Assembly (NCBI GenBank): GCA_051883455.1
Contig: JBJETT010000012.1
Location: forward strand, 1 to 64,000
Direction: 5' to 3'
DNA length: 64,000 nt
Origin: HGM11368 sp051883455
GTDB lineage: Bacteria > Bacillota > Clostridia > Christensenellales > UBA3700
A model generated the notes under the pieces. That model ran no database searches and had not been told where the DNA came from. It saw nothing but the letters and a program-made list of their open reading frames with translations. Each line of letters opens with the position of its first letter. The first letter of the stretch is position 1. A program made the translations under genes and the position numbers. Positions 1 through 9,251 of this stretch are shown here, in pieces.

Positions 1-72
1 ATATTTTTATCGATATAAGTATTCTTCGATACAAAAAACGTGTGATAAAAATTATTATTGATATTGACAAAA

Positions 73-88
73 TTACTATATATAGTAA
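73..88. promoter_or_regulatory. 16-bp perfect palindrome in the NLR-like gene promoter region
   Basis: The sequence TTACTATATATAGTAA reads the same on both strands. It lies between two TTGACA hexamers (64-69 and 96-101). A half copy, TTACTATA, recurs at 131-138, just before the ribosome binding site of the gene starting at 148. This arrangement would suit a dimeric repressor. It is AT-rich, so chance symmetry cannot be excluded. Confidence 0.4.
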
Positions 89-95
89 AATATTA

Positions 96-124
96 TTGAC
101 AGTATTATAATAAATAGATATAAG
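96..124 (+). promoter_or_regulatory. Candidate sigma-A promoter for the TIR-NACHT-LRR gene
   Basis: A perfect TTGACA at 96-101 is followed after 17 bases by TATAAG at 119-124. The start codon is at 148 with an AGGAG ribosome binding site at about 138-142. A second possible promoter uses TTGACA at 64-69 with TAAAAT 16 bases downstream. Confidence 0.5.
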
Positions 125-147
125 ATATTTTTACTATAGGAGAAAGT

Positions 148-3100
148 ATGGCGAGGTTAGATATTCACAAAAAGGCATTTATAAGTTGGACTGGCAAAGA
201 CTCAGACTTAAAAGATAAAGTAGTTGAATTTTTGAAAAAAAGTCAAATCGACGTCACCGTATCGGACAAAGAATGTATAGATAATTTTATTGAGTGGAGC
301 AAAGAGTCTGCTATGGCTTGTAGCGTGATGATATTGTTAGCCACCGAAAACGTGATAGATAGCGGAGTCGTATATATGGAAGTAGGCGAACTTATCAAGT
401 CGGGTTCGGCAAAAAGACTTGTCGTACTAAGTAAAAATTTAGAAACTTGGAATCAAGTAAGAGAATCTATAATTTTAAAACTGGAGAAAGATAGCAATTA
501 TAATAGCAATATAGACGATATTAAAAATGCTTTAGAATATAAAAGCATAATACAATACAATAATATTGACAATTTTGACGATGTGTTGCCGGACTTGTAT
601 TATAAAATTATCAGATATATGATAAAGGAAGGTTTAGACGCTTACAAAGACAAGGTATTGTCGGAAGAAATGACTGTAATACCTTATATAAAAACTATCG
701 GATTTACCAATATCAATTTTATATCCATACCAAGGACGTTGATAGAAGAGGACTCTAATCAAAACGAAGTCAAGGAATACTCAAGCGACGATGATTTTTG
801 GAGTTTGGTTCAATCTAATAAACCAATGTTTATTCACGGTGCGGGCGGAGAAGGTAAAAGCGAATTTATCAGACAATTCAAACAAAGTTTGGTTAGAAAA
901 AGTATCGAAAAAAGCAATACTGAAAAAGATATTTTGCCAATCAATATAGACTGTATTAGCGTTGCCAACAAGGCCGACGATGCTATCAAACGTAAGATAT
1001 ATTCCAAATTCGTAGGTAGTATAGGTCTTGAAGAGTGGAAATATGAGGAATTTTGCAATATTTTCAGCAACAAATATAATGTAGTCAACTATAGTAATAG
1101 GGTCAAGATAGTTTTGTTTTTGGACGGCTTAGACGAAGTGCCTGCCGATAGATTGTATTATCTAAAAAATAATATAGATGAATTTTTGAATAACGTAGAC
1201 AATGTTACGCTATTTTTGGTGGGAAGAAATAAAGATACGGCAGCTAAAAAACTCGGATTAGACACCGTCAATATGCATCTAAAAAGGCTTGACGACGAAA
1301 GCAACGGAGCAAATGCAATGTACTCTATTTGTGAAAGTATATTCGTTGGTTTCGAAGATAGTGATGGGGGCGAAAAAAACAAATTTTACCTTTCGTTGAC
1401 AGAACTCAATCAAGAGATTAAATCTAATCCGTTTTTGGTGACGCAGTTGGCTCTTATATATAGAGTGGATAGGAGCGTGCCTGATACGATATTTGGTATT
1501 TTTGAAAAGTTGGACCAACTCATCAACAAAAAGGAAATACAAAATCTCAAAAACGACGAATACTTAAAAAAAATTATCCAAAATCCGTCTAAATTGATGA
1601 GAAATTATGCTTATCAACTCTTTTTGTCGCCCGACAAAGACTCAACGAAAAACATGAGTATTGCACTTATCAATCTTAAATTGACAAATGATTGGGATAG
1701 AGAAGAATTGACAGACAACGCCAATAGAATATTAGATTATTTTGAAGAAAGAAAGATTATCACCATAGACGGCAAACTCTACCACAAGATGTTTTTGGAA
1801 TACTACACCGCGGTCTACCTTTACAACGAGATATTCGATTTGAGCGACCAACTCAAGGCGGAAAGTATGTTTGAAGGAGGTTTGCTTTGGAAGTTGGTAA
1901 ATGATTGGCAAGATAAATATTGGTACAATACTATCAAAATGTTTATCGTCAAAGCCGATAGTCTTATTGACGCCGAGCAAATGCAAGAGTTATGTCAATT
2001 TATCGTCAATCAAGGCTTTGAGTTCAAGCAAGAAGAACTAAAAGGTCAAGGCATTGCATGTTTCGATTACACTTTATTATGTGAAGTAGCGGCGATGCTC
2101 AAACATAATAGAGATATTGTCAATATTTTCGTTACTACCGACCTTTTGTCTCGCTCGGCAAATAGACAATTGCCGCCGTACGGTCCGCTATGTTGGTATG
2201 CAAGCCGTTGGGAGTTGTATAGTTATTTGGTACGTGCATTATATACTAACCTTTCCACCGATGAAAGGGCACTATCCTTGACCGCCGATGTATGCAGAAT
2301 TTTCGGACAAGCCTATACCGTACAAGCCGTGATGGGAGAAGAGGGCAAGGCTATTGCCGATACGTTGTGGAATAATTGTCAAGACAAATTGGAGGGAGTT
2401 AGGAAGGCTCTCTGCGGTGCATTCTGCGGAGTGCAAGTAGATTGTCCGCAAGGGGACAATATCTATCCGAGATTTTTCAATACCAAGGAAGTTGCGCGCC
2501 TTGCCGACTACGGCGTAGGTGTGAAAGATAGGATGACCGAGCCTTTTCAAGACCAACTCGGCTTGTACAATCTTGATGACCTCAACGTAATCAACAACGA
2601 CGAGTGTATAGGACTCGTATCGTGGCTCAACAACGGTAGACAAGAGATAGAAGATAGACTAAATCGATACTTCACCCACCGTATCTGTGGCGTTTGTGTC
2701 AACAACGGCTCCGACGACAACTTCAGCTACGTGGAGTTTGACCGCACCAACGTCTCTGTTCTATATGTCCCCGAAAACGTAAAAGAACCAGACGAATATT
2801 ACGACAACTTTATGCCGTTGACAATCAATAAATTTAAGGGCGTATACGTAGGACAAAACGTGCGTGTAACTAAAGAGCAAGCGGAAAATGCATTTTTTAA
2901 GGAAAATAAAACTATCAAAAGCGTATCTTTTGATAATGATGTGACGAGTATAGGGAATGGTACGTTATACGGTTGCAGTAATCTAACAAAAATAGTAGTA
3001 GAAGAAGAAAACGTAAAATATCATAGCAATGGTAACTGTTTGATAGAAACGATAAGTAAAACTCTAATTATAGGATGCCAAGCAAGCGTAATACCAGTAG

Positions 3101-4614
3101 ACGGAAGTGTGACGAGTATAGGAAAATATGCGTTCTATGGATGTAATAATCTAACAAGTATAATAATTCCCGATAGCGTGAAAAGTATAGAAAGTAGTGC
3201 CTTCTATGGATGCAAAAGCCTAACGAGTGTAATATTTGCTAGAAATAGCCAACTTGCAAGCATAGGTTATGCATCATTCTTTGATTGTAAAAATCTAACA
3301 AGTATAACAATTCCCGATAGCGTGAAAAGTGTAGAAAGTAGTGCTTTCTGGGGATGCGAAAGCTTAACAAGCGTAACATTTGACGGAAATAGCTTACTTA
3401 TAGGTATAGGAGATGGGGCATTTAGTGGTTGCAGTAACCTAGCAAGTATTACAATCCCTAACAATGTGACGAGTATAGGAGGTGCTGCATTTTGGGGTTG
3501 CAGTAGCCTAACAAGTATTACAATTCCCGACAGTGTGACGAGTATAGGAGATACTGCATTCTGGGGTTGCATTAACCTGACAAAAGTAACCATACCAACA
3601 AGATTCAAGTTATCAAAGGATAATATTTTTACTTTTACGAACGATATAATATTTAATTATTATGGGAAATGTAAGAATAAAAATGATAATAATATTTATA
3701 CAAATTTAAAGAAAAATTCAAATGATAGTTTAGATAAATATATTATACCAAATGGCGTATCGAGTATAAAAGATTGGGAATTTTCAAGATGCAGTAATCT
3801 AAAAACAATAACTATACCTAATAGTGTGAAGAGTATTGGGGATAGAGCATTCCAATATTGTAGTAGTCTAAAAAGCATTACTATACCTAATAGTGTGAAG
3901 AGTATTGGATGTGATGCATTCTACGAGTGTATTAGTTTAATGAGCATAGTGGTGGAAGAAGGAAATACCATGTTTCATAGTAATGGAAACTGTTTGATAG
4001 AAACGGCAAGTAAAACTCTAATTGTAGGATGTCAATCAAGCGTAATACCGACAGATGGAAGTGTTATGAGTATAGGGGAGGAGTCATTCTTTAGATGCTA
4101 TGGCCTAAAAAATATAACTATATCCAACAGTGTTACGAGTATAGGAAGTAGCGCTTTCCGCGAATGTAAAAATCTAACAAGTATAACAATTTCCGACAGC
4201 GTGAAAAGTGTAGGAAGTAGTGCTTTCTGGGGATGCGAAAGCCTAATGAGTGTAATGTTTGACGAAAATAGCCAACTTGCAACCATAGAGGATAATGCTT
4301 TCTGTTATTGCAATAGTCTAATAAGCATAGCCATACCAGATAGTGTGATAAGCATAGAAAATAGTGTATTCTCAGATTGCAGCAACCTAAAAAATATATC
4401 ATTAGGCAAGAACGTTGAAAAGATAGGCTATATGGCCTTCGCCGACTGTTCCTCTCTGCAAGAAATCACCATTCCTAAGAGCGTGATGGAAATAGGAGAG
4501 GACGCTTTCAGCGGTTGCACGGGACTGAAGAAGATAAAGATACCTAAGAACTTCGAGCGTCAAGTCAAGGAGATTTTTAGAGACGCACCCGATGCGGAGA
4601 TAGAGTTTTATTGA
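148..4614 (+). CDS. TIR-like/NACHT/leucine-rich-repeat protein (bacterial NLR-like)
   Basis: The 1488-residue protein has three parts. Residues 8-155 look like a TIR-type domain, starting KAFISWTGKD and with an acidic YMEVGEL motif at 76-82 where TIR enzymes keep their catalytic glutamate. Residues 225-440 are a NACHT-type NTPase: Walker A GAGGEGKS at 231-238, Walker B IVLFLDGLDE at 321-330, and LFLVGRN at 355-361. After a helical middle region, residues 925-1480 are BspA/LRR_5-type repeats of the form (S/T)IGxxAFxxCxxLxxIxIPxSV. No signal peptide is seen, so it is probably cytosolic. NACHT proteins in bacteria include known antiphage sensors, and bacterial TIR domains often cleave NAD. A defence or self/non-self sensing role is inferred from this architecture. 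The TIR call is weaker than the NACHT and LRR calls. It has its own promoter and terminator. Confidence 0.85.
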   Translation: MARLDIHKKAFISWTGKDSDLKDKVVEFLKKSQIDVTVSDKECIDNFIEWSKESAMACSVMILLATENVIDSGVVYMEVGELIKSGSAKRLVVLSKNLETWNQVRESIILKLEKDSNYNSNIDDIKNALEYKSIIQYNNIDNFDDVLPDLYYKIIRYMIKEGLDAYKDKVLSEEMTVIPYIKTIGFTNINFISIPRTLIEEDSNQNEVKEYSSDDDFWSLVQSNKPMFIHGAGGEGKSEFIRQFKQSLVRKSIEKSNTEKDILPINIDCISVANKADDAIKRKIYSKFVGSIGLEEWKYEEFCNIFSNKYNVVNYSNRVKIVLFLDGLDEVPADRLYYLKNNIDEFLNNVDNVTLFLVGRNKDTAAKKLGLDTVNMHLKRLDDESNGANAMYSICESIFVGFEDSDGGEKNKFYLSLTELNQEIKSNPFLVTQLALIYRVDRSVPDTIFGIFEKLDQLINKKEIQNLKNDEYLKKIIQNPSKLMRNYAYQLFLSPDKDSTKNMSIALINLKLTNDWDREELTDNANRILDYFEERKIITIDGKLYHKMFLEYYTAVYLYNEIFDLSDQLKAESMFEGGLLWKLVNDWQDKYWYNTIKMFIVKADSLIDAEQMQELCQFIVNQGFEFKQEELKGQGIACFDYTLLCEVAAMLKHNRDIVNIFVTTDLLSRSANRQLPPYGPLCWYASRWELYSYLVRALYTNLSTDERALSLTADVCRIFGQAYTVQAVMGEEGKAIADTLWNNCQDKLEGVRKALCGAFCGVQVDCPQGDNIYPRFFNTKEVARLADYGVGVKDRMTEPFQDQLGLYNLDDLNVINNDECIGLVSWLNNGRQEIEDRLNRYFTHRICGVCVNNGSDDNFSYVEFDRTNVSVLYVPENVKEPDEYYDNFMPLTINKFKGVYVGQNVRVTKEQAENAFFKENKTIKSVSFDNDVTSIGNGTLYGCSNLTKIVVEEENVKYHSNGNCLIETISKTLIIGCQASVIPVDGSVTSIGKYAFYGCNNLTSIIIPDSVKSIESSAFYGCKSLTSVIFARNSQLASIGYASFFDCKNLTSITIPDSVKSVESSAFWGCESLTSVTFDGNSLLIGIGDGAFSGCSNLASITIPNNVTSIGGAAFWGCSSLTSITIPDSVTSIGDTAFWGCINLTKVTIPTRFKLSKDNIFTFTNDIIFNYYGKCKNKNDNNIYTNLKKNSNDSLDKYIIPNGVSSIKDWEFSRCSNLKTITIPNSVKSIGDRAFQYCSSLKSITIPNSVKSIGCDAFYECISLMSIVVEEGNTMFHSNGNCLIETASKTLIVGCQSSVIPTDGSVMSIGEESFFRCYGLKNITISNSVTSIGSSAFRECKNLTSITISDSVKSVGSSAFWGCESLMSVMFDENSQLATIEDNAFCYCNSLISIAIPDSVISIENSVFSDCSNLKNISLGKNVEKIGYMAFADCSSLQEITIPKSVMEIGEDAFSGCTGLKKIKIPKNFERQVKEIFRDAPDAEIEFY
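2941..4440 (+). repeat. Internal LRR_5 repeat array with a duplicated block
   Basis: Within the first gene, LRR units repeat about every 23 residues. A distinctive segment containing HSNGNCLIET and a cysteine-containing VGCQ/IGCQ motif followed by VIP-DGSV appears twice, at about 3015-3125 and 3965-4075. The array therefore contains a duplicated block roughly 950 bp apart. A low-complexity Asn/Lys-rich segment at about 3600-3765 separates the halves and breaks the repeat rhythm. Near-identical DNA between units suggests recent duplication or recombination. Confidence 0.8.
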
Positions 4615-4631
4615 TAGTTTTAAATTAATAA

Positions 4632-4658
4632 AAGGGAGAGTATACACCTCTCCTTTTT
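4632..4658 (+). terminator. Intrinsic terminator after the NLR-like gene
   Basis: GGGAGAG and CTCTCC pair across a 7-base loop and are followed by a T run. It lies 18 bases after the stop codon. It separates transcription of the NLR-like gene from the vWA gene downstream. Confidence 0.8.
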
Positions 4659-4874
4659 TATATTAAAAACTTTTAACAATTTTAGTTATAGGTATTGTAT
4701 TATTTAACTAAATGTGTTATTATTATATAGGAATACGTCCAATTGTATTTTTTTACACATATTGGTAGTGTTATATTTCTAAAGATGATACGTTTGTGAT
4801 ACAATAAGTATCGACGCAAAAAATAAAAATTAGTTAACAAAGGGTAAAACCTAAAAATATTTGGAGGAAATTTT

Positions 4875-5546
4875 ATGCCAGTAATAAATCAAGGATTAAA
4901 CTATCACGTTGATATAGTAATGTGTATCGACGCAACGGGAAGCATGGGCTCAATCATCAACGACGTAAAGAAAAACGCTCTTTCTTTCTACAGAAAATTC
5001 GTCGACAAAATGGAAGTTGAAGAAAAGCCTGTTGAACAATTAAGAATAAAAGTAATTGCTTTTAGAGACTTTGCTGTAGATAGCGAACCAATGCTAGAGT
5101 CTAGATTCTTTATTCTTGATCAAGAAAACGAAGAATTTGAATCTTTTGTAGACCAAATCGAGGCTATAGGCGGTGGCGATTGCCCTGAAAATTCGCTCGA
5201 AGCACTTGCTTTAGCAATGAAATCCGATTGGGATAGAGGCGGAAAAATTAGAAGACACGTAATAATTATGTATACCGACGCGCCTGCATTGGAATTAGGA
5301 ACGAACGCTTCTTCTGTCAATTATCCAGACGGAATGCCAAGTAATCTTGCCGAACTTAGAGAGATATGGGAAGGACAAGAATTAGAAAATAGAGCAAAGA
5401 GATTATTGCTTTTTACGCCAGACACAGAACCATGGTCCAACATGATAGACTGGTCTAATACGATACATACTGCATCAAAAGCAGGAAGTGGTTGTGACGA
5501 CACAGATATAGAAACTTGTATTGAATTGCTAGTAAAGTCTGTATAA
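4875..5546 (+). CDS. von Willebrand factor A domain protein (TerY-like role)
   Basis: The 223-residue protein is a single vWA domain. Residues 12-24 contain the metal-ion adhesion motif as D19-A-T21-G-S23, and a MYTDAPA segment near residue 135 supplies the later conserved aspartate. No signal peptide or membrane segment is visible, so it is probably cytoplasmic. A GGAGG site lies 7-11 bases before the ATG. It is the first of a run of same-strand genes (vWA, PP2C, kinase, zinc fingers, transglutaminase, TerD). In TerD-linked systems a vWA protein, a PP2C phosphatase and a kinase form a recurring triad, so it may be a phospho-regulated scaffold. That role is inferred from neighbours. A hairpin follows its stop codon. 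Confidence 0.85.
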   Translation: MPVINQGLNYHVDIVMCIDATGSMGSIINDVKKNALSFYRKFVDKMEVEEKPVEQLRIKVIAFRDFAVDSEPMLESRFFILDQENEEFESFVDQIEAIGGGDCPENSLEALALAMKSDWDRGGKIRRHVIIMYTDAPALELGTNASSVNYPDGMPSNLAELREIWEGQELENRAKRLLLFTPDTEPWSNMIDWSNTIHTASKAGSGCDDTDIETCIELLVKSV

Positions 5547-5557
5547 TACACCAATAT

Positions 5558-5592
5558 GGGCGGATTGTGTATTACAACCCGCCCTTTTTTAT
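5558..5592 (+). terminator. Hairpin terminator between vWA and PP2C genes
   Basis: GGGCGG (5558-5563) pairs with CCGCCC (5579-5584), followed by six T residues. It lies inside the apparent operon, 11 bases after the vWA stop. It may partly terminate transcription, giving more vWA than kinase/phosphatase mRNA, or mark a separate downstream promoter. Confidence 0.75.
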
Positions 5593-5630
5593 AAATTTTT
5601 GGAATTTTAAACAAAAGAAGAGGAATAAAA

Positions 5631-7715
5631 ATGAATTTGATAATGGGACATCAAAAGCGAATAAGCGTCAACGGCAGGTTAGTTTCGATAGCGGAAGATG
5701 GCGCTCCGTATGCACAAGACGGGATAATTGTCGTTGCCGACGGTCTAGGTGGAAGAGGTGGATTTCAACACACGATCATCAAACCCGAGGTGCTGAATAA
5801 AAACAATTTTTTCGACGTTGCTTTTGGCAATATTTTTGATAAGGCGGACGATGATTTCAAAGGATACGTGCTTAATAGCTTTAGTCAACTATTTGAATTG
5901 AGTGATTGTTATTTTGAAAAGGGTAATGCGCGCACAAGCGGGTATTTCGCATCGAGATTGGTTAGCGCGATTGTGGTTTATCAATTTCGTTTTGAAGAAG
6001 AATTTGATAGACGAAAGATATTTGAAAAATTATCTTCTATCAACGAGGTAGAAAAGGACAAATACGTCAAGTCTTTAGTCGATAAACTTTGCAACAAAAT
6101 CAAACAAAATCTCAATACAATCATTGACAATATGGGACTAAAACTCGAATCAAAGATAACAGGATCGTATATGTTGCCTACCACGATGACAATTGCTTTG
6201 ACCAACGAACTAGAAAATGAAGTTGAAGTACTATATATTTGGGCGGGAGATTCAAGAGGTTACGTTTGGGATAAAGGTGGACTTTCGCAAGTTACCGACG
6301 ACCACGAAAAAAACGAAACTATGACCAACCTTATCACCATGAGTCGTTCCTTTACTTTTGAGAGTAGATTAGTCAAGTTTGCTAAACCTATAGTGATATT
6401 CAACGTAACAGACGGATGTTATAAGTGCACCTGTTTTGCTTCCCCTTTGGATTTGGAGCAGGTCTTGTTGACGGCGCTAGAAGAGTCATCGGATTTTGAA
6501 GGTGCATCGAGATATCTTGACGAGCTTTATGACGGTATTGGAAAAGTTGACGACAGTAATACGATGGGTATGTTAACTTTTGGTTACGAAGATTATCAAG
6601 CTCTCAAGGCAGACGTTTTACAAAGAAAAGAAACTATTAATAACGAAATAGTTGCCAAGATGCCCGAGATATTTACGAGGGACTATATCGACGAACTAGA
6701 AGTGTTGGAAAGAAAAACAAAATCGGTGCTTTTGGAAACCAAAGACGCCCTCATTAAAAATCAAGAAGTGATAGACTTGGTCAAAAAGCGTCTAGAGCAA
6801 TCGGCATATATGCCTTATATCAAAGAAAAAAATTCCATCAATTTTGCACTCAATGAGTTGGAAGAAAGCGACCAACAACAAAGAAAAGCAGTACAAGACT
6901 ACGTCAAAGAGCATTGGATAAAATATCCACGACTCAAAAAATACAGTGACAAGAAGAAAAAACCATTTGGAAGAACGGACCCTTACGAAACGGCGCAAGG
7001 ATACGAAAGCAAAATAGAAAGGGCAAAAAGTCGCCAGAGAACGGAAGTTGCCGATAGTATAGACCGCCTATCTTTGGATTTTGACTCACTGTTGAGCATG
7101 AAAGAAACGATAGTCAATCTTGATAGCATTATGCAGAGGGAGAATTTGGATAGATTGACAAAAAAGATTAGGGATTTGATAAGTCAATTAGACCAAATAG
7201 CCAGCACAACTAACAATAACGTCAAAGAACAAAACGACGCTACGGAAGACCTTGACAGAATCAACGGCATATACGTCGAAGAGGACGCCGAAGCTATTGA
7301 TATGATTGCTACCGATATATTGCAAGGCAAATTTTTGAACAAAGACAAAACGACGGGCGATGCAATGGAAGAAGCAGTCGCTACCAAGCTGAAAAAAGAT
7401 TTGCAAAGCTATATTGACAAAATCAAAGCCAACGAAAATGAACGCAACGTTTTTTTGGAGCAAAAAGCCACGTTGTTGGACAAATATATGCAACAATATT
7501 GGAACGGCAATGCCAATTCCATCATAGACGAACTTGTCAATAACAACGCCGAATTTGCTACGCAACAACTCAAAGGCGAAGGGGAAAACGATACGCTTGC
7601 TTCGCTAGAACAAAAGAAAAAAGAGATAATGGGCTATATAGAGCAAAGACAACGAATATACGACGAGTATTGGCAAAAAACATTTATAAGATATTTTAAG
7701 GAGAGTACTTTATGA
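5631..7715 (+). CDS. PP2C-family protein phosphatase with long C-terminal coiled coil
   Basis: The 694-residue protein begins with a PP2C (PPM) metal-dependent Ser/Thr phosphatase domain. Motifs seen are VVADGLGG near residue 37 (metal-binding Asp), AGDSRGYVW near 205 followed by TDDHE, NVTDG near 260, and a DDSNTMGML segment near 310. Residues about 330-690 are rich in charged residues, leucine and glutamine with heptad character, predicted coiled coil; this tail is longer than the catalytic domain and unusual for a plain PP2C. The start is the first ATG after GAGGAAT; a second in-frame ATG four codons on lacks a better site. The stop overlaps the kinase start by four bases (ATGA), implying coupled translation. 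It likely reverses the action of the neighbouring kinase. Confidence 0.88.
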   Translation: MNLIMGHQKRISVNGRLVSIAEDGAPYAQDGIIVVADGLGGRGGFQHTIIKPEVLNKNNFFDVAFGNIFDKADDDFKGYVLNSFSQLFELSDCYFEKGNARTSGYFASRLVSAIVVYQFRFEEEFDRRKIFEKLSSINEVEKDKYVKSLVDKLCNKIKQNLNTIIDNMGLKLESKITGSYMLPTTMTIALTNELENEVEVLYIWAGDSRGYVWDKGGLSQVTDDHEKNETMTNLITMSRSFTFESRLVKFAKPIVIFNVTDGCYKCTCFASPLDLEQVLLTALEESSDFEGASRYLDELYDGIGKVDDSNTMGMLTFGYEDYQALKADVLQRKETINNEIVAKMPEIFTRDYIDELEVLERKTKSVLLETKDALIKNQEVIDLVKKRLEQSAYMPYIKEKNSINFALNELEESDQQQRKAVQDYVKEHWIKYPRLKKYSDKKKKPFGRTDPYETAQGYESKIERAKSRQRTEVADSIDRLSLDFDSLLSMKETIVNLDSIMQRENLDRLTKKIRDLISQLDQIASTTNNNVKEQNDATEDLDRINGIYVEEDAEAIDMIATDILQGKFLNKDKTTGDAMEEAVATKLKKDLQSYIDKIKANENERNVFLEQKATLLDKYMQQYWNGNANSIIDELVNNNAEFATQQLKGEGENDTLASLEQKKKEIMGYIEQRQRIYDEYWQKTFIRYFKESTL

Positions 7716-9244
7716 ACGTAAAAGGATATGAACTTGTTGGAGAATGGAAAACGTCGAATATTGGTTATACTGCCAAGGCAAATAGGGGAGGTAAAACTTT
7801 CTTTTTAAAAAAGTACGGCAACTACAAAATGCCAAGACACGACGAGTCGACAACGCCTAAGCTATACAACAAACTCAAAAAGAATTTCGAGGATTTTATG
7901 CAAAATAGAATAGCAATCAACGAAGCGTTGAAGGATTTGGCGGGACCGGGTGGCAATATAATTTTGCCGTCGGATTGGTTTGTCGATGATATTTGTTACG
8001 TAGAAGCGTCGGAGTTCGTTGCCAACCTTATTGAAGATGAAGATATTTTGAAGCTGCCAATGGAAAACAAGCTCTTCATTATGATGACGGCGGCGGGTGC
8101 TTTGCACAATATACATAGAAAGAAGATTGTCCACAGCGACCTCAAGCGCAGCAACTTGCTTGCGGCGAGAAACGGCGCGGGCAATACCGTGGCTAAGATA
8201 ATAGACTTTGACAAGAGTTACTTTGAATACAATATTCGAGCCGAAGAGCTGGGCGGTGACCAAAAGTTCATGTCGCCGGAATTGGCGTACTGCTTTATCG
8301 TTGATTTTGACGAAGAGGCACTCAAAGAGTTGTCTACCAAATCGGATATTTTTTCTTTGGGACTAATTTTTCATAATTATCTCGTTACCAAAGAAGTGAG
8401 AAAAGACGGCAAAAAAGAAACGATAGGACTCTTTCCTGAGATAGAAGGTTTGAGTGGCTCGCTTAAAAAAAGAATGGACAAGGGAGAAGTCGTATGCAGC
8501 TGCGAAGCCGTATTGTCGGGTGCGAAGATGATTGTGAGCAAACAAATCAAAGAGAAGTATCTCTCTCATCTTATCGCCAATATGTTGCAACCTAATCCCG
8601 CCGATCGTCCTACTGCGCACGAAGTGTTGCAAGTCTTGCGCAACAAGAGCGTAATGGACATCAAGGCGGAATCTCCGATCCTCATCGAAGGAGAGAGCGT
8701 AATCGAAAGAAGTATTGCAACGACGTCAAGCGATACCGAGAGGTCAACAAGCACCGAAGAGAGGATAGAAGGTTTTTGCGAGCCTTGGGAAGGACACGAC
8801 GTAATCTTTGATACGGAGCTACTAAAAAGCAAGGGCTTTGTCGCAATGACTAGGGCAGAAAGCGGAAGCAGTAAAGTCTATAAACTGATAAAAGAAAGCG
8901 GACAAAGTAGAAACATGAATCTCAACAATATGTTGATGTTGGGATATGCAACCAAGAAAGGAGCGAGCACAGGTGGAAGTACTACAAGTAGTAGTACTAC
9001 GCGTAGTAGCGCTACGTCAACAACGCCGACCAAAGCAACGGTTGCGGATAGCGACGACAGCTTGTGGGACAGCGATGCAGGATATCGTTTTGATATGGAC
9101 GCAGTCAAGGGCAAGGGTTACGTAGGCGTAAAAAAACAAGAAAAAAACGGCGTTCGCGGTTACGCTCTGGTCAAAGCAGGTGGCGATGAAAGATTTATGA
9201 ATTTCAAAACGTTGAAAATGTTGGGATTCGTGGTAAAGAAATAG
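7712..9244 (+). CDS. Ser/Thr protein kinase with duplicated C-terminal module
   Basis: The 510-residue protein has an N-terminal Hanks-type kinase domain (about 1-325). Visible elements are lysines 33/34 in FFLKKYG, the catalytic loop HSDLKRSN at 141-148 (Asp143, Lys145, Asn148), a metal motif DFD at 165-167 instead of DFG, an MSPE motif at 187-190, and SDIFSLG at 211-217. Key catalytic residues are kept, so activity is plausible. After the kinase, two similar units of about 60 residues (about 353-415 and 448-510) share a D(T/M)-x4-(K/G)KG(F/Y)V core and an L-x-MLG(Y/F) ending. They are joined by a Ser/Thr-rich linker, a possible autophosphorylation site. It overlaps the PP2C gene by 4 bp. 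No transmembrane segment is seen, unlike PASTA kinases. Confidence 0.9.
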   Translation: MNVKGYELVGEWKTSNIGYTAKANRGGKTFFLKKYGNYKMPRHDESTTPKLYNKLKKNFEDFMQNRIAINEALKDLAGPGGNIILPSDWFVDDICYVEASEFVANLIEDEDILKLPMENKLFIMMTAAGALHNIHRKKIVHSDLKRSNLLAARNGAGNTVAKIIDFDKSYFEYNIRAEELGGDQKFMSPELAYCFIVDFDEEALKELSTKSDIFSLGLIFHNYLVTKEVRKDGKKETIGLFPEIEGLSGSLKKRMDKGEVVCSCEAVLSGAKMIVSKQIKEKYLSHLIANMLQPNPADRPTAHEVLQVLRNKSVMDIKAESPILIEGESVIERSIATTSSDTERSTSTEERIEGFCEPWEGHDVIFDTELLKSKGFVAMTRAESGSSKVYKLIKESGQSRNMNLNNMLMLGYATKKGASTGGSTTSSSTTRSSATSTTPTKATVADSDDSLWDSDAGYRFDMDAVKGKGYVGVKKQEKNGVRGYALVKAGGDERFMNFKTLKMLGFVVKK

Positions 9245-9251
9245 GTAAGTA

